A DNA stretch of 64,000 nt from Aquimarina sp. U1-2 (GCF_017897595.1 NZ_JAGKIK010000001.1:62001-126000); one strand, 5' to 3'; positions 36,004-44,453 are shown, numbered from the stretch's first letter. Notes: generated by a model not told the origin, from the letters alone. Made by a program: numbers and translations.

Positions 36004-36134
36004 CTTTGTTTATGCTATTGTACGTAGTAAAATCCCGTGAATTTATGTTATGAACTGGTTTAGCATTTAAATATAAAAAGAAAGAGCCATTTCAATAGTA
36101 TTGAAATGGCTTAATTTTCTAATATTTTTTAAGC

Positions 36135-36287
36135 TTACTTTTTCTTCAAGAAGTCATTTACGGCTTCTGGAGCCATAATAGACTCAACAAAAGTATATGC
36201 TCCTGTCTTTGGAGATTTCACCATTTTAATGGCTTTCGTTAATCTCTTAGATCCTGTTTGTAACGATGCTACTGATTTTTTTGCCAT
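36135..36287 (-). CDS. DUF4295 protein (50 residues)
   Basis: MAKKSVASLQTGSKRLTKAI begins a 50-residue basic protein ending EAVNDFLKKK. This is the small DUF4295 protein found between rpmG and ftsY in Bacteroidetes. Its Lys-rich composition and place beside two ribosomal protein genes suggest a ribosome-associated role, which is not proven. It starts 7 bp after the rpmG stop. Confidence 0.92.
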   Translation of the reverse strand: MAKKSVASLQTGSKRLTKAIKMVKSPKTGAYTFVESIMAPEAVNDFLKKK

Positions 36288-36294
36288 TTCCTTA

Positions 36295-36477
36295 TTATTT
36301 TATTTCTTTATGAACAGTCATCTTCTTAAGGATAGGATTAAATTTCTTCAATTCTATTCTATCAGGAGTATTCTTTTTATTTTTCGTTGTTATATATCTT
36401 GAAGTACCTGGCTTACCTGTAGCTTTATGCTCTGTACATTCTAAGATCACCTGTACTCTATTACCTTTCTTTGCCAT
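36295..36477 (-). CDS. rpmG: 50S ribosomal protein L33
   Basis: The protein has 60 residues, starting [20 protein letters not shown] and containing the L33 signature [20 protein letters not shown]. It is the zinc-free form, since the paired CxxC motifs are absent. It lies in the rpmB-rpmG-DUF4295-ftsY unit, 25 bp after rpmB. Confidence 0.97.
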   Translation of the reverse strand: MAKKGNRVQVILECTEHKATGKPGTSRYITTKNKKNTPDRIELKKFNPILKKMTVHKEIK

Positions 36478-36502
36478 TGTCTTAAGTATTTAAAAAAAGA
36501 GA

Positions 36503-36742
36503 TTATTTTGTTAAAAAACCTTTAGCTCTTGCTTCTTTTAAAACAGCAGAGATTCCGTTCTTATTTATATTCTTTAACGCAGATGTTGATACTTTAAGTG
36601 TGATCCAACGATCTTCTTCTGGAATGTAAAAACGCTTTTTAATTAAATTCGCATTAAATTTACGCTTTGTTTTATTCATTGCATGAGAAACATTATTTCC
36701 CACCATTGCTTTTTTACCTGTAAGCTCGCAAACTCTTGACAT
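36503..36742 (-). CDS. rpmB: 50S ribosomal protein L28
   Basis: The protein has 79 residues, starting MSRVCELTGKKAMVGNNVSH. The NKTKRKFNANL and RWITLKVSTSALKNINKNGI motifs are those of L28. It is first in the ribosomal/ftsY unit, so the promoter should lie just above 36742. Confidence 0.97.
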   Translation of the reverse strand: MSRVCELTGKKAMVGNNVSHAMNKTKRKFNANLIKKRFYIPEEDRWITLKVSTSALKNINKNGISAVLKEARAKGFLTK

Positions 36743-36990
36743 CTCTTCTTGATTTTGGTATTATTTCAAAACAGGGTGCAAATTAACGAATTATTTACCG
36801 AACCACCAATACTAGTTGAGTATTTTTTTTGCAACTGACAAAGATTTTTTTAGCAATACCTTTTAGAGAAAACCTTGTAGAAATCTAACCATTGTTTTTT
36901 TCAATTTGTAAGATAATACGGCATCAAATTACTTGCTTAAACTTAAACCCACTTATGCATTACAGCATTACTGCCATTTTTAAAAACGGA

Positions 36991-38232
36991 CTATATCAAT
37001 TCTTTCAGCAAAAGCTCAAACGCCTTATTTACAGCTTTTCCAATAGTTCTTTCTCTTAAATTACTAAACACATACTTTTTTGAAAAAACTTTTTCAGGAG
37101 TAGCAATAGCTATAAATACAGTTCCAACTTCTACATCTCCATCTCCTTTTGTTGGCCCGGCATTACCAGTTGTGCCGATTGCATAATCAGAATCGAATTT
37201 TTCTCGAACTTTTGTAGCCATTGCTTCAGCAATTTCTGCGCTGGTAACAGAATACCTTTCTATATGTTTAGGATCAATCCCTAGTATATCGATTTTTGAA
37301 GCCGTAGCATAGGTAACAGCACCTCCTTTAAAAAAGGAAGAAGCTCCTGCATTTGTAGTAAATAACTGCGCTATTCTACCTCCTGTACAACTTTCTGCTA
37401 CAGCTAATGTTTTGTTTTCCTTGGTTAAAAGATTTCCTATTCTCGTTTCAATGGTTTCTTCTTCTTCAAAACCCACAATAATATCACCGATACGTTTATG
37501 AAGCTCTTCTAAACAGCTCTTTAGTTTGCTTTCTAACAGTGTTTTATCTTTTCCCCTTGCCGATAAACGCAATCGTACTCTTCCTAAACTAGGCAAGTAT
37601 GCTAGTTTAATATAAGTAGGCAGATCATCTTCCCATGTTTCAATTCTTTCGGCTATAGCGCTTTCACCCAACCCATAAGTAAGTACTGTTTTATGAATGA
37701 TAAAAGGCCTATCAAATCTTTTTTGTAATCTTGGTAATACTTCATTTTCGACCAGGTTTTTCATTTCGTAAGGCACGCCTGGCATAGCCACAAAAATTTG
37801 ATTCTTATCTTCGATCCACATCCCAGGTGCGGTTCCGTATTGATTCATTAAGACCTCTGATCTACTTGGCACAAAGGCCTGTTGTCGATTCATGTCTGAG
37901 ATGGGTGTAGCTATATATTTGGCAAATAGTTCTTCGATATGCTTAAGTACAGTATCATTGCGAACTAAAGTATCGTTAAAATATGCACAAAGCGTATGCT
38001 TGGTTATATCATCTTTGGTTGGACCAAGCCCCCCTGTAATAATAATAATATCAGCTCTTTTTCTGGCTTCATCAAGAGCGTTACGTATATGTTGCCGCTC
38101 ATCACTTATCGAAGTAATTTGATATACCTCAACACCAATTTTATTCAATTTTTTAGCAATAAAAGCAGAATTAGAATCTATAATTTGTCCAATCAGAATT
38201 TCGTCACCTATTGTAATTATCTCCGCATTCAT
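36991..38232 (-). CDS. cinA: CinA: competence/damage-inducible protein, nicotinamide-nucleotide amidase type
   Basis: The protein has 413 residues. The N-terminal molybdopterin-binding-like (COG1058) domain starts MNAEIITIGDEILIGQIIDSN and has the TGGLGPTKDD loop. The C-terminal CinA/PncC amidase domain (about 250-413) has AESCTGGRIAQLFT and TTGNAGPTKGD. It recycles NMN or hydrolyses ADP-ribose-type nucleotides; transformation involvement is documented only in some Gram-positives. Its start codon overlaps the stop of the Hpt gene by 4 bp, so the two are co-translated. Confidence 0.96.
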   Translation of the reverse strand: MNAEIITIGDEILIGQIIDSNSAFIAKKLNKIGVEVYQITSISDERQHIRNALDEARKRADIIIITGGLGPTKDDITKHTLCAYFNDTLVRNDTVLKHIEELFAKYIATPISDMNRQQAFVPSRSEVLMNQYGTAPGMWIEDKNQIFVAMPGVPYEMKNLVENEVLPRLQKRFDRPFIIHKTVLTYGLGESAIAERIETWEDDLPTYIKLAYLPSLGRVRLRLSARGKDKTLLESKLKSCLEELHKRIGDIIVGFEEEETIETRIGNLLTKENKTLAVAESCTGGRIAQLFTTNAGASSFFKGGAVTYATASKIDILGIDPKHIERYSVTSAEIAEAMATKVREKFDSDYAIGTTGNAGPTKGDGDVEVGTVFIAIATPEKVFSKKYVFSNLRERTIGKAVNKAFELLLKELI

Positions 38233-38573
38233 GATGAAGCAAAATCTGCTTTCAAATTCTCGATAGCGTTATTGACCGTCGTAACAATATCATCTAAAAC
38301 CGGTTTTATTTGCTCTTTAGCCTTATTAGTTTTAGACCAGGCTTCTATTTGTTTGATTTGAGATAAAAGATCAATGTCAAATAATTGCAGATTCGGCTTC
38401 ATTTTATGAGCGTATTGATAAGCCATTTGTGGATTATCCGAATCTACGGCCTGAACCATGCTATCCAGATCGGGTGGTATTTCTTCTAGAAAAGTTTGTA
38501 CCAATACAGCCGTAAATTCATCATCACCGCCTGATAATTCGTTTACATTTTTTAAACTATATCCTTTACTCAT
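38229..38573 (-). CDS. Hpt (histidine phosphotransfer) domain protein
   Basis: The 114-residue protein is a single Hpt bundle. The phospho-acceptor is His-56 in YQYAHKMKPNLQLFDI, matching the A-H-x-(L/M)-K-(G/P) pattern. It should relay phosphate between a hybrid kinase and a response regulator, neither of which is adjacent. The solo receiver at 1331 is the only other relay protein in the window. Translation is coupled to cinA by a 4-bp overlap, a pairing worth noting. Confidence 0.92.
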   Translation of the reverse strand: MSKGYSLKNVNELSGGDDEFTAVLVQTFLEEIPPDLDSMVQAVDSDNPQMAYQYAHKMKPNLQLFDIDLLSQIKQIEAWSKTNKAKEQIKPVLDDIVTTVNNAIENLKADFASS

Positions 38574-38970
38574 GTATTTTATTTTTTGTTGAAAAGTTGT
38601 CGTTACTCAAAAACCATTTCAGGTAATGTATGATATCTATCCATTTTGGTTGATGTGTAAATATAATATCTCCTTCCTACAAACTAAAATATTTATCAAT
38701 TATTCTGTAGTCAAATGCAATTTGCATAGATAAACATCAGTATTATAGTATTAACCCGTTCTTATATCCTAAAAATAATGTGCTTCGACATAATTGTAAT
38801 ACATAAACGCTCTCTAGCATAAAACCGTCTGTACTTCAGAAATTAAAAAAAGGCTTTTGTCTCAGATTTTGACTCTAAAAGTCTTGAATTTGCAACTCAA
38901 GACTTACTACAAAGCCTAATGACCATTATGTACTAAATGTTCTAAAAACTATTTTTATAATATGTTAAAT
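38574..38970. other. Intergenic region upstream of the metal-regulated receptor
   Basis: About 400 bp with no gene. An inverted pair 'aaaagtcttgaatttgcaactcaagactta' near 38876-38906 (AGTCTTGA...TCAAGACT) can form a hairpin with an 8-bp stem of unknown role. Confidence 0.45.
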
Positions 38971-38973
38971 AAT

Positions 38974-39003
38974 TTGTTAGTCTAAACTAACTTTATAAAT
39001 TTG
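38974..39003 (+). promoter_or_regulatory. Promoter with embedded DtxR/MntR-type operator upstream of the TonB receptor
   Basis: A Bacteroidetes-type promoter is visible: TTG at 38974-38976, a 19-nt spacer and TAAATTTG (TAnnTTTG) at 38996-39003. The spacer contains the perfect palindrome GTTAGTCTAAACTAAC (38976-38991), placed to block RNA polymerase. A second, weaker site CTAAT-AA-ATTAG lies at 39010-39021, near the expected start of transcription. The same palindrome stands before the metal ABC operon at 44323. Confidence 0.75.
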
Positions 39004-39036
39004 CCGAACCTAATAAATTAGTGTAATCAATACAGT

Positions 39037-41400
39037 ATGAAACTATTCTTCTGCTTTTTGGCTTTACTTAAATTTTCTTTAATACTCGGTCAAACCGGTA
39101 ATTTAAAGGGATATATAAACACTGGAAAAGCTACGTTACCCTATGCTGATGTAGCACTATCAAGCGCTACTTTTAATACCTATGCATCTAGTGATCAAAA
39201 TGGTGTTTTTGCGTTGAATAATATTCCTTTTGGAGATTACCTTTTACGCATAAGCGCTTTAGGTCATCAAACACTAGAAAAAAAGCTTTCGGTTACTTCT
39301 AACGATACAATCATAAAGGAATTTATACTTAACGAAGATCGATTAAATTTGGATCAGGTAGTTGTAAGTGCTACTAGAAACCGTGTCAACAGAAAAAAAG
39401 CTCCCGTAGTGGTTAATGTATTAAGCCCTAAACTACTAGAAGCCACTCAATCTATATCGATATCTGAAGGTCTTACGTACTCTCCAGGAGTACGGGTAGA
39501 AAATAATTGTCAAAATTGCGGATTTACTCAAGTAAGACTAAATGGTTTAGACGGCAGCTATACTCAGGTTTTGATAAATAGCAGAGCAGTTTTTAGTGCA
39601 CTAAACAGTGTTTACGGATTAGAGCAAATACCTACAAACATTGTTGACCGGATCGAAGTAGTAAGAAGTGGCGGTTCTGCTCTCTATGGATCTAATGCAA
39701 TTGCAGGAACTATTAATATTATCACCAAAGACCCGATTTTAAACACTTGGGAGGTAGGAAGTTATTTTGGGCTTATCGATGGCGATACTCCAGATCGCTC
39801 TCTACATTTTAATGCATCTCTTGTAAGTGATGATTTACTATCTGGAATCACAGTGTTCGGGTTAAACAGAGATCGCGAAGAGTTTGATGCCAACGATGAT
39901 GGTTTTACAGAATTAACAACACTTCAAAATACCACTTTTGGTTTAAAAACATTTTTTAAACCAAGTGATAGAAGTAAAATTTCTCTAGATGTTACTACCA
40001 TAAAAGAATATCGTCGAGGAGGGGATCGTCTTGATCTAGCTCCACATTTTACTGATATTACAGAAGAATTAGACCATGATACGTTCTTGGGAGGTGTTAC
40101 TTATGAAGCTGAAAACAAAAAAGGAACCAACAACTTTTCCATCTACACCTCTGGTCAATATACTGACAGGAATAGTTATTACGGAGGATTAGGAGGCGCT
40201 AGATCACGGCAAGACAGCATTTTGGCGCTAAATGCTTATGGAACAACCAAAGATTTAGCTTTGCTTACCGGAGTTCAATTTACTCAAAACCTCAAAAATA
40301 ACGATATCATCACCATAGGTACAGAATACAATATTAGCGATACCGAAGATATTATTACTGGATATAATCGACGTATTGATCAGGAAGTGCATACAATTGG
40401 TTCTTATCTACAATATGAATGGAAACCTAGTGACAACTTCACCGCACTTATAGGTACACGCCTAGATCACGTAAATGTTGATGGCGATTATACTATTGGG
40501 GGTATTTTACGCGACGTATCTATAGAACAAACCGTACTTAGTCCGCGTGTAACGATAGCTTATACTATTCTTAAATCTTTAAAATTCAGAGCGGGTTATG
40601 CGCGTGGTTTTAGAGCGCCTCAAGCTTTTAATGAGGATTTACATATTTCTTCGGTTGGAGGGGAACCTCAGTTTGTAATTTTATCAGAAGACCTAGATAC
40701 CGAGTTTTCTGATGCGTATACTGCTTCGCTGAATTATACGAAGAATATGAATAAAGTTCAGACAGATTTCTTGTTAGAAGGATTCTACACAGACCTGAAA
40801 GACCCTTTTACTTTAGTAAGTACAGGTGCAGTTCTTGAAAATGGTTCTATTCTCGAAGAAGTACGAAATGGATCGGGTGCAAAAGTATTTGGTACCAATT
40901 TTGAAATTGGTATTTCTCCATCAAAAGAATGGCAGTTTCAGCTAGGTGGTACTATTCAAAAAGCCGTGTATGATGAAGATCAAGTACTCTTTGAAACCGA
41001 TGGTACCATAACTGGCGAAGAAGACGTGGTTGTAGATGAATTTGTAAGAAACCCGAATACGTATGGATATATAAATGCATCATGGATCCCTGGGAAACAT
41101 TTTAATATGGATCTCACAGGAACGTATACTGGAAACATGATAGTACCCAGAGTTGTAAGTGAATCAGGATTTTTAAATCTTGTAGATACTGATCCTTTTT
41201 TGGATATAAATGTAAAACTTGAATATCATACAGATATCTCAGAAAATTTTCAAATCACTTTTAGCGGAGGGGTTAAAAATATATTTAACAGTTATCAAGA
41301 TGATTTTGACATAGGACCACTTCGTGATTCTGATTATATTTACGGTCCAGGAGCGCCAAGAACATTTTTTATAGGAATTAAATTTGGTAAACTCGATTAG
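39037..41400 (+). CDS. TonB-dependent receptor, probable metal (Mn or Fe) importer
   Basis: The protein has 787 residues: signal peptide (1-18), CarboxypepD-reg-like domain (about 21-105, TGNLKGYINTGKATLPYADV), plug (about 110-235, VVVSATRNRVNRKKAPVVVN, RIEVVRSGGSALYGSNAIAG) and barrel. CQNCGFTQVRLNGLDGSYTQ in the plug holds a C-x2-C pair. There is no STN domain, so no sigma-type signalling is expected. It shares its operator with the DtxR-family-regulated ABC transporter and is followed after 2 bp by a thioredoxin-like gene. I infer import of Mn or Fe; the ligand is not shown by the sequence. Confidence 0.9.
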   Translation: MKLFFCFLALLKFSLILGQTGNLKGYINTGKATLPYADVALSSATFNTYASSDQNGVFALNNIPFGDYLLRISALGHQTLEKKLSVTSNDTIIKEFILNEDRLNLDQVVVSATRNRVNRKKAPVVVNVLSPKLLEATQSISISEGLTYSPGVRVENNCQNCGFTQVRLNGLDGSYTQVLINSRAVFSALNSVYGLEQIPTNIVDRIEVVRSGGSALYGSNAIAGTINIITKDPILNTWEVGSYFGLIDGDTPDRSLHFNASLVSDDLLSGITVFGLNRDREEFDANDDGFTELTTLQNTTFGLKTFFKPSDRSKISLDVTTIKEYRRGGDRLDLAPHFTDITEELDHDTFLGGVTYEAENKKGTNNFSIYTSGQYTDRNSYYGGLGGARSRQDSILALNAYGTTKDLALLTGVQFTQNLKNNDIITIGTEYNISDTEDIITGYNRRIDQEVHTIGSYLQYEWKPSDNFTALIGTRLDHVNVDGDYTIGGILRDVSIEQTVLSPRVTIAYTILKSLKFRAGYARGFRAPQAFNEDLHISSVGGEPQFVILSEDLDTEFSDAYTASLNYTKNMNKVQTDFLLEGFYTDLKDPFTLVSTGAVLENGSILEEVRNGSGAKVFGTNFEIGISPSKEWQFQLGGTIQKAVYDEDQVLFETDGTITGEEDVVVDEFVRNPNTYGYINASWIPGKHFNMDLTGTYTGNMIVPRVVSESGFLNLVDTDPFLDINVKLEYHTDISENFQITFSGGVKNIFNSYQDDFDIGPLRDSDYIYGPGAPRTFFIGIKFGKLD

Positions 41401-41402
41401 CA

Positions 41403-41873
41403 ATGAAATACTTAAAGGTTGTATTATTTCTACATTTAGCTATTAGTATAGAAATCTTGGCTCAAAAAAGCGCTACTATTAACTGGCTAAGTTTTGAACA
41501 GCTAGAGAATGCGCTTGCAATACAACCAAAAAAAGTAATGATTAACTTTTATGCTGATTGGTGCGCGTATTGTAAAAAAATGGATCGTGTGGTGTATACA
41601 AAACCAGAAATTATTGAGAAAATTAACACCGCATATTACGCCGTTAAAATGAATGTAGAACGTAAAGATTCTATCTCTTTTGATGGAACTATTTTTACTA
41701 ATAAAGGTTATTTAACTTCACGAAACTCAATTCATGAACTTCCTATCTTATTAGCTTCTAGAGAGGGGTATCCATTCTCACTACCTGCAATTATTTTTCT
41801 GGATGAAAACTTCAAAGTAAGAAAACGCTATTTTGAATATATGAGTCCTAAGAAACTACTATCTACGTTATAG
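41403..41873 (+). CDS. Periplasmic thioredoxin-like protein
   Basis: The protein has 156 residues with a signal peptide (1-20, EILAQ). The redox motif is Cys-54-A-Y-Cys-57 in FYADWCAYCKKMD; the cis-Pro region is FSLPAIIFLDENFK. It resembles the DUF255/thioredoxin_7-like secreted thioredoxins. The start lies 2 bp after the receptor's stop, so it belongs to the same metal-regulated transcript. It may keep the receptor's plug cysteines or another periplasmic partner reduced; this is inference. Confidence 0.9.
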   Translation: MKYLKVVLFLHLAISIEILAQKSATINWLSFEQLENALAIQPKKVMINFYADWCAYCKKMDRVVYTKPEIIEKINTAYYAVKMNVERKDSISFDGTIFTNKGYLTSRNSIHELPILLASREGYPFSLPAIIFLDENFKVRKRYFEYMSPKKLLSTL

Positions 41874-41891
41874 TAAGTTACGTTATGAATT

Positions 41892-42503
41892 CTATTTCAC
41901 TTTTATCGAAAACATTTTTCTTTCACCAATAAAACCAGTCAGAGTATCATTAGTAGCTACAGGCCCTACTCCTGCCGGTGTACCTGTAAAAATAATATCC
42001 CCTATTTTTAATGTAAAATATTGGGATACATACGCTATAAGTTCATCAATCTTCCAAAGCATTAATTTGGTATTACCTTGTTGCGCTATTTCTTCGTTTT
42101 TTTCTAACCGAAAATCGATATCATTAACGTCTGAAAATTCTTCTTTAGCGATCCATTCTCCAATAACTGCAGCTCCATCAAAAGCTTTGGCTTTTTCCCA
42201 CGATAGTCCTTTTGCTTTTAGCTGATTTTGAATGTCCCTAGCCGTAAAATCGATTCCCAAACCTATTTCGTCATAATATTTATGAGCAAACTTTTGATCA
42301 ATATACTTTCCTATTTTCTTAATTTTTACCAGAATCTCTACTTCGTAATGTACATTATTTGAAAAATCAGGAATAAAAAATGGCTGTTTTTTAAGTAAAA
42401 TAGACGTGTCGGGTTTCATAAAAATTACAGGATCCGTTGGTTTCTCATTTTCCAACTCTTTTATGTGATCTGTATAATTTCGCCCTATGCAAATAATTTT
42501 CAT
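41892..42503 (-). CDS. Fumarylacetoacetate hydrolase family protein
   Basis: I start at the ATG at 42501-42503 (MKIICIGRNYTDHIKELENE), giving 203 residues, the length of the short FAH-domain hydrolases; the open frame extends 18 codons upstream without conservation. Metal-binding residues are in HYEVEILVKI and the GLGIDFTARDIQ loop; FTGTPAGVGP near the C-terminus is the family signature. Members hydrolyse or tautomerise 2-keto acids (oxaloacetate or acylpyruvates). The substrate is uncertain. It is convergent with the thioredoxin gene, and a family D repeat lies at its 5' side. Confidence 0.9.
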   Translation of the reverse strand: MKIICIGRNYTDHIKELENEKPTDPVIFMKPDTSILLKKQPFFIPDFSNNVHYEVEILVKIKKIGKYIDQKFAHKYYDEIGLGIDFTARDIQNQLKAKGLSWEKAKAFDGAAVIGEWIAKEEFSDVNDIDFRLEKNEEIAQQGNTKLMLWKIDELIAYVSQYFTLKIGDIIFTGTPAGVGPVATNDTLTGFIGERKMFSIKVK

Positions 42504-42527
42504 ACGTTTTACTATTTTTAATTGTTT

Positions 42528-42756
42528 GAAAACGAAATAATAAAAAATTGAGAACATATGTAGCCACTACGCTCTCACACTAAAAATTTAATGAATATCT
42601 GTAATCAATCATATCACGCTGTCTCCTCGAGCGCAGTCGAGAGGTTAGTAAATCCAACGATCTTAAAATCAGGTCTCTACTGCGCTAGACCAGACGCCAA
42701 AGTTAACTTTATGATGTATAGCGGATATTCAAAAAAACTTAATTACTATTCGTTTC
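42528..42756. repeat. Palindromic repeat, family D, copy 3 (interrupted form)
   Basis: It begins GAAAACGAAATAATAAAAAA and ends TTACTATTCGTTTC, as in the 82-bp copy at 12096. About 150 extra bases split the unit, including 'ctcctcgagcgcagtcgagagg' (a hairpin) and flanks 'gaatatctgtaat' / 'gcggatattc' that are themselves inverted. It fills the gap between the FAH gene and the exonuclease gene. Confidence 0.65.
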
Positions 42757-42786
42757 ATAATAATTGGTAATTATAGAAACTATATA

Positions 42787-43563
42787 CTAGTTTAAACTAT
42801 TATTTAACTTTCTTAGTCGTACCGCGGTAAGCACTTTTTTGGTATACAACGGAAAATCGGCGTTTTGAATCCATCCAAAATAGCCTGGCTCCTCCTCCAT
42901 TACACGTTCGACAGATTTGCCTTTATGTTTCCCAAAAGAAAAAACTTCCTTACCATCATCATCATAGGCAATAAAGCCTGCAAAATCTGCAAATTGTTTT
43001 CTTGAACTAAACTCGGCAAGAAATTTAGAATCGTTCTCTAATTCTGGATAGGTATCAAGTTGTGCTTTTAATACTTCATAGGTAGCCATGGTATCTGCTT
43101 CGGCAGAATGTGCATTATCTAAATCTTTATCACAATAAAACTTGTAAGCGGCAGACAACGTTCTTTTTTCCATTTTATGGTAAATCGTTTGCACATCGAT
43201 GGCTACTCTACTCTTCATTTCAAAATCAAGTCCGGCTCTTAACAATTCTTCAGCCAGTAACGGAATATCAAATCGATTAGAATTAAATCCACCAAGGTCA
43301 CACCCTTTAATCATATCGTTAACCTGGCTCGCTAATTGTCTAAATGTTGGCTCGTTAGCCACTTTGGCATTATCTATACCGTGTACGGCAGTTGTTTCTG
43401 GTGGGATGGGCATTTCAGGATTTACCAGCCAGGTTTTGCTTTCCTGAGTGCCGTTAGGAAATATCTTAAGTATAGAAATTTCTACAATTCGATCTTTAGA
43501 AATGTTAACCCCGGTAGTTTCAAGATCAAAAAAACATATCGGTTTTTTTAAATTAAGCTCCAT
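42787..43563 (-). CDS. DnaQ-like 3'-5' exonuclease with ExoX-like C-terminal domain
   Basis: The protein has 258 residues. The DEDDh exonuclease domain covers about 1-175: Exo I Asp-13/Glu-15 (FFDLETTG), Exo II Asp-99 (NSNRFDIP), Exo III His-152 and Asp-157 (NAHSAEADT). The C-terminal domain (about 200-250, FSFGKHKGKSVERVMEEEPG) is the module also found alone as DUF3820 at 8534. It is probably a repair exonuclease rather than the polymerase III proofreading subunit. It lies downstream of the DtxR-family gene on the same strand, 80 bp away. Confidence 0.92.
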   Translation of the reverse strand: MELNLKKPICFFDLETTGVNISKDRIVEISILKIFPNGTQESKTWLVNPEMPIPPETTAVHGIDNAKVANEPTFRQLASQVNDMIKGCDLGGFNSNRFDIPLLAEELLRAGLDFEMKSRVAIDVQTIYHKMEKRTLSAAYKFYCDKDLDNAHSAEADTMATYEVLKAQLDTYPELENDSKFLAEFSSRKQFADFAGFIAYDDDGKEVFSFGKHKGKSVERVMEEEPGYFGWIQNADFPLYTKKVLTAVRLRKLNNSLN

Positions 43564-43644
43564 AAATTGATTGTGTGATACTCAAAGATAACAGCTATTC
43601 TTTAACATTCTTGTAGCCAATCTCTATTTTAACATTTACCAAAA

Positions 43645-44331
43645 CTATATGACCTTCTTAACGAATACATTATCAGCAAACTTTTTGGTTACCGTTTCTA
43701 TTGTGCCATCAAACTGAATGCGTATAGATTTATCAAATTCGCGAATTTCAAGGATTTTAATTTTACTGCTTAATGCCAATCCAATTTCAGATACGAATCT
43801 TAAAAAATTAACAGAACCATCGTTAACGGCTATTAATCTACATACATCACCTTCTTCCAGAGATGATAATGTAATTTTAGGGATGACCTTATACTCTCCT
43901 TTAGCATTAGGTATGAGTTCGCCATGGGGATCTTTCTCTGGAAAATCCATAAACCGATCCAATTCGTCAATCAACTTATATGATTTTATATGTTCTAGCT
44001 GCTCTGCTACATCATGAACCTCATCCCAGCTAAAATTGAGATAATTATACAGAAAAGTTTCCCAAAGCCTATGTTTTCTAATTAACCGCACGGCTATGGA
44101 TTGCCCTTCTGCAGTTAATTCCAATTTTCCATATTTCTCACTAACCACATAATGTTTAGCTTTTAATTTCTTAATCATATTATTAGTAGAAGCAGGAGAA
44201 ACCTTAAGATATTCAGCCAATTGATTATTCCCAACCTTAACTGTATGATCTTCTGCTAATAATTGAAAAAGAGCCTTTAGGTAGTCTTCTTCACTTTTTG
44301 TTAAATTATTCAAATTTGATTTGTTAGTCAT
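43645..44331 (-). CDS. mntR: DtxR/MntR-family metal-dependent transcriptional repressor
   Basis: The protein has 228 residues. The N-terminal winged helix (about 8-75) has the recognition segment QLAEYLKVSPASTNNMIKKL. The dimerisation and metal domain follows with RLIRKHRLWETFLYNYL and HDVAEQLEHIKS, which carry the His/Glu metal ligands, and a C-terminal FeoA/SH3-like domain (about 150-228). It is divergent from the metal ABC operon. A 16-nt palindrome (44323-44338) overlaps its own start codon and the ABC-operon promoter, so it probably represses both. The Mn versus Fe specificity cannot be fixed from sequence; 'mntR' is a working name. Confidence 0.9.
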   Translation of the reverse strand: MTNKSNLNNLTKSEEDYLKALFQLLAEDHTVKVGNNQLAEYLKVSPASTNNMIKKLKAKHYVVSEKYGKLELTAEGQSIAVRLIRKHRLWETFLYNYLNFSWDEVHDVAEQLEHIKSYKLIDELDRFMDFPEKDPHGELIPNAKGEYKVIPKITLSSLEEGDVCRLIAVNDGSVNFLRFVSEIGLALSSKIKILEIREFDKSIRIQFDGTIETVTKKFADNVFVKKVI

Positions 44332-44392
44332 AACTAACTTTTTTAGTTTTGCTGTAATACTAAAACAAAAATACTAAACCTAATAGAATTAG
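44321..44392. promoter_or_regulatory. Divergent regulatory region between mntR and the metal ABC operon
   Basis: Plus strand: TTG at 44321-44323, a 20-nt spacer, TAGTTTTG at 44344-44351; the spacer holds the perfect palindrome GTTAGTCATAACTAAC (44323-44338), which also covers the mntR start codon. Minus strand: TATTTTTG (complement of 44366-44373) could be the mntR -7 element, and the weaker palindrome CTAAT-AGA-ATTAG (44380-44392) falls in its spacer. The arrangement predicts autoregulation plus control of the transporter. Confidence 0.7.
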
Positions 44393-44453
44393 TAAACATC
44401 TGATTGTGATCTAGAACAGCCTAGATATAATGTGTTGCTTATTTTAAAAGAAG

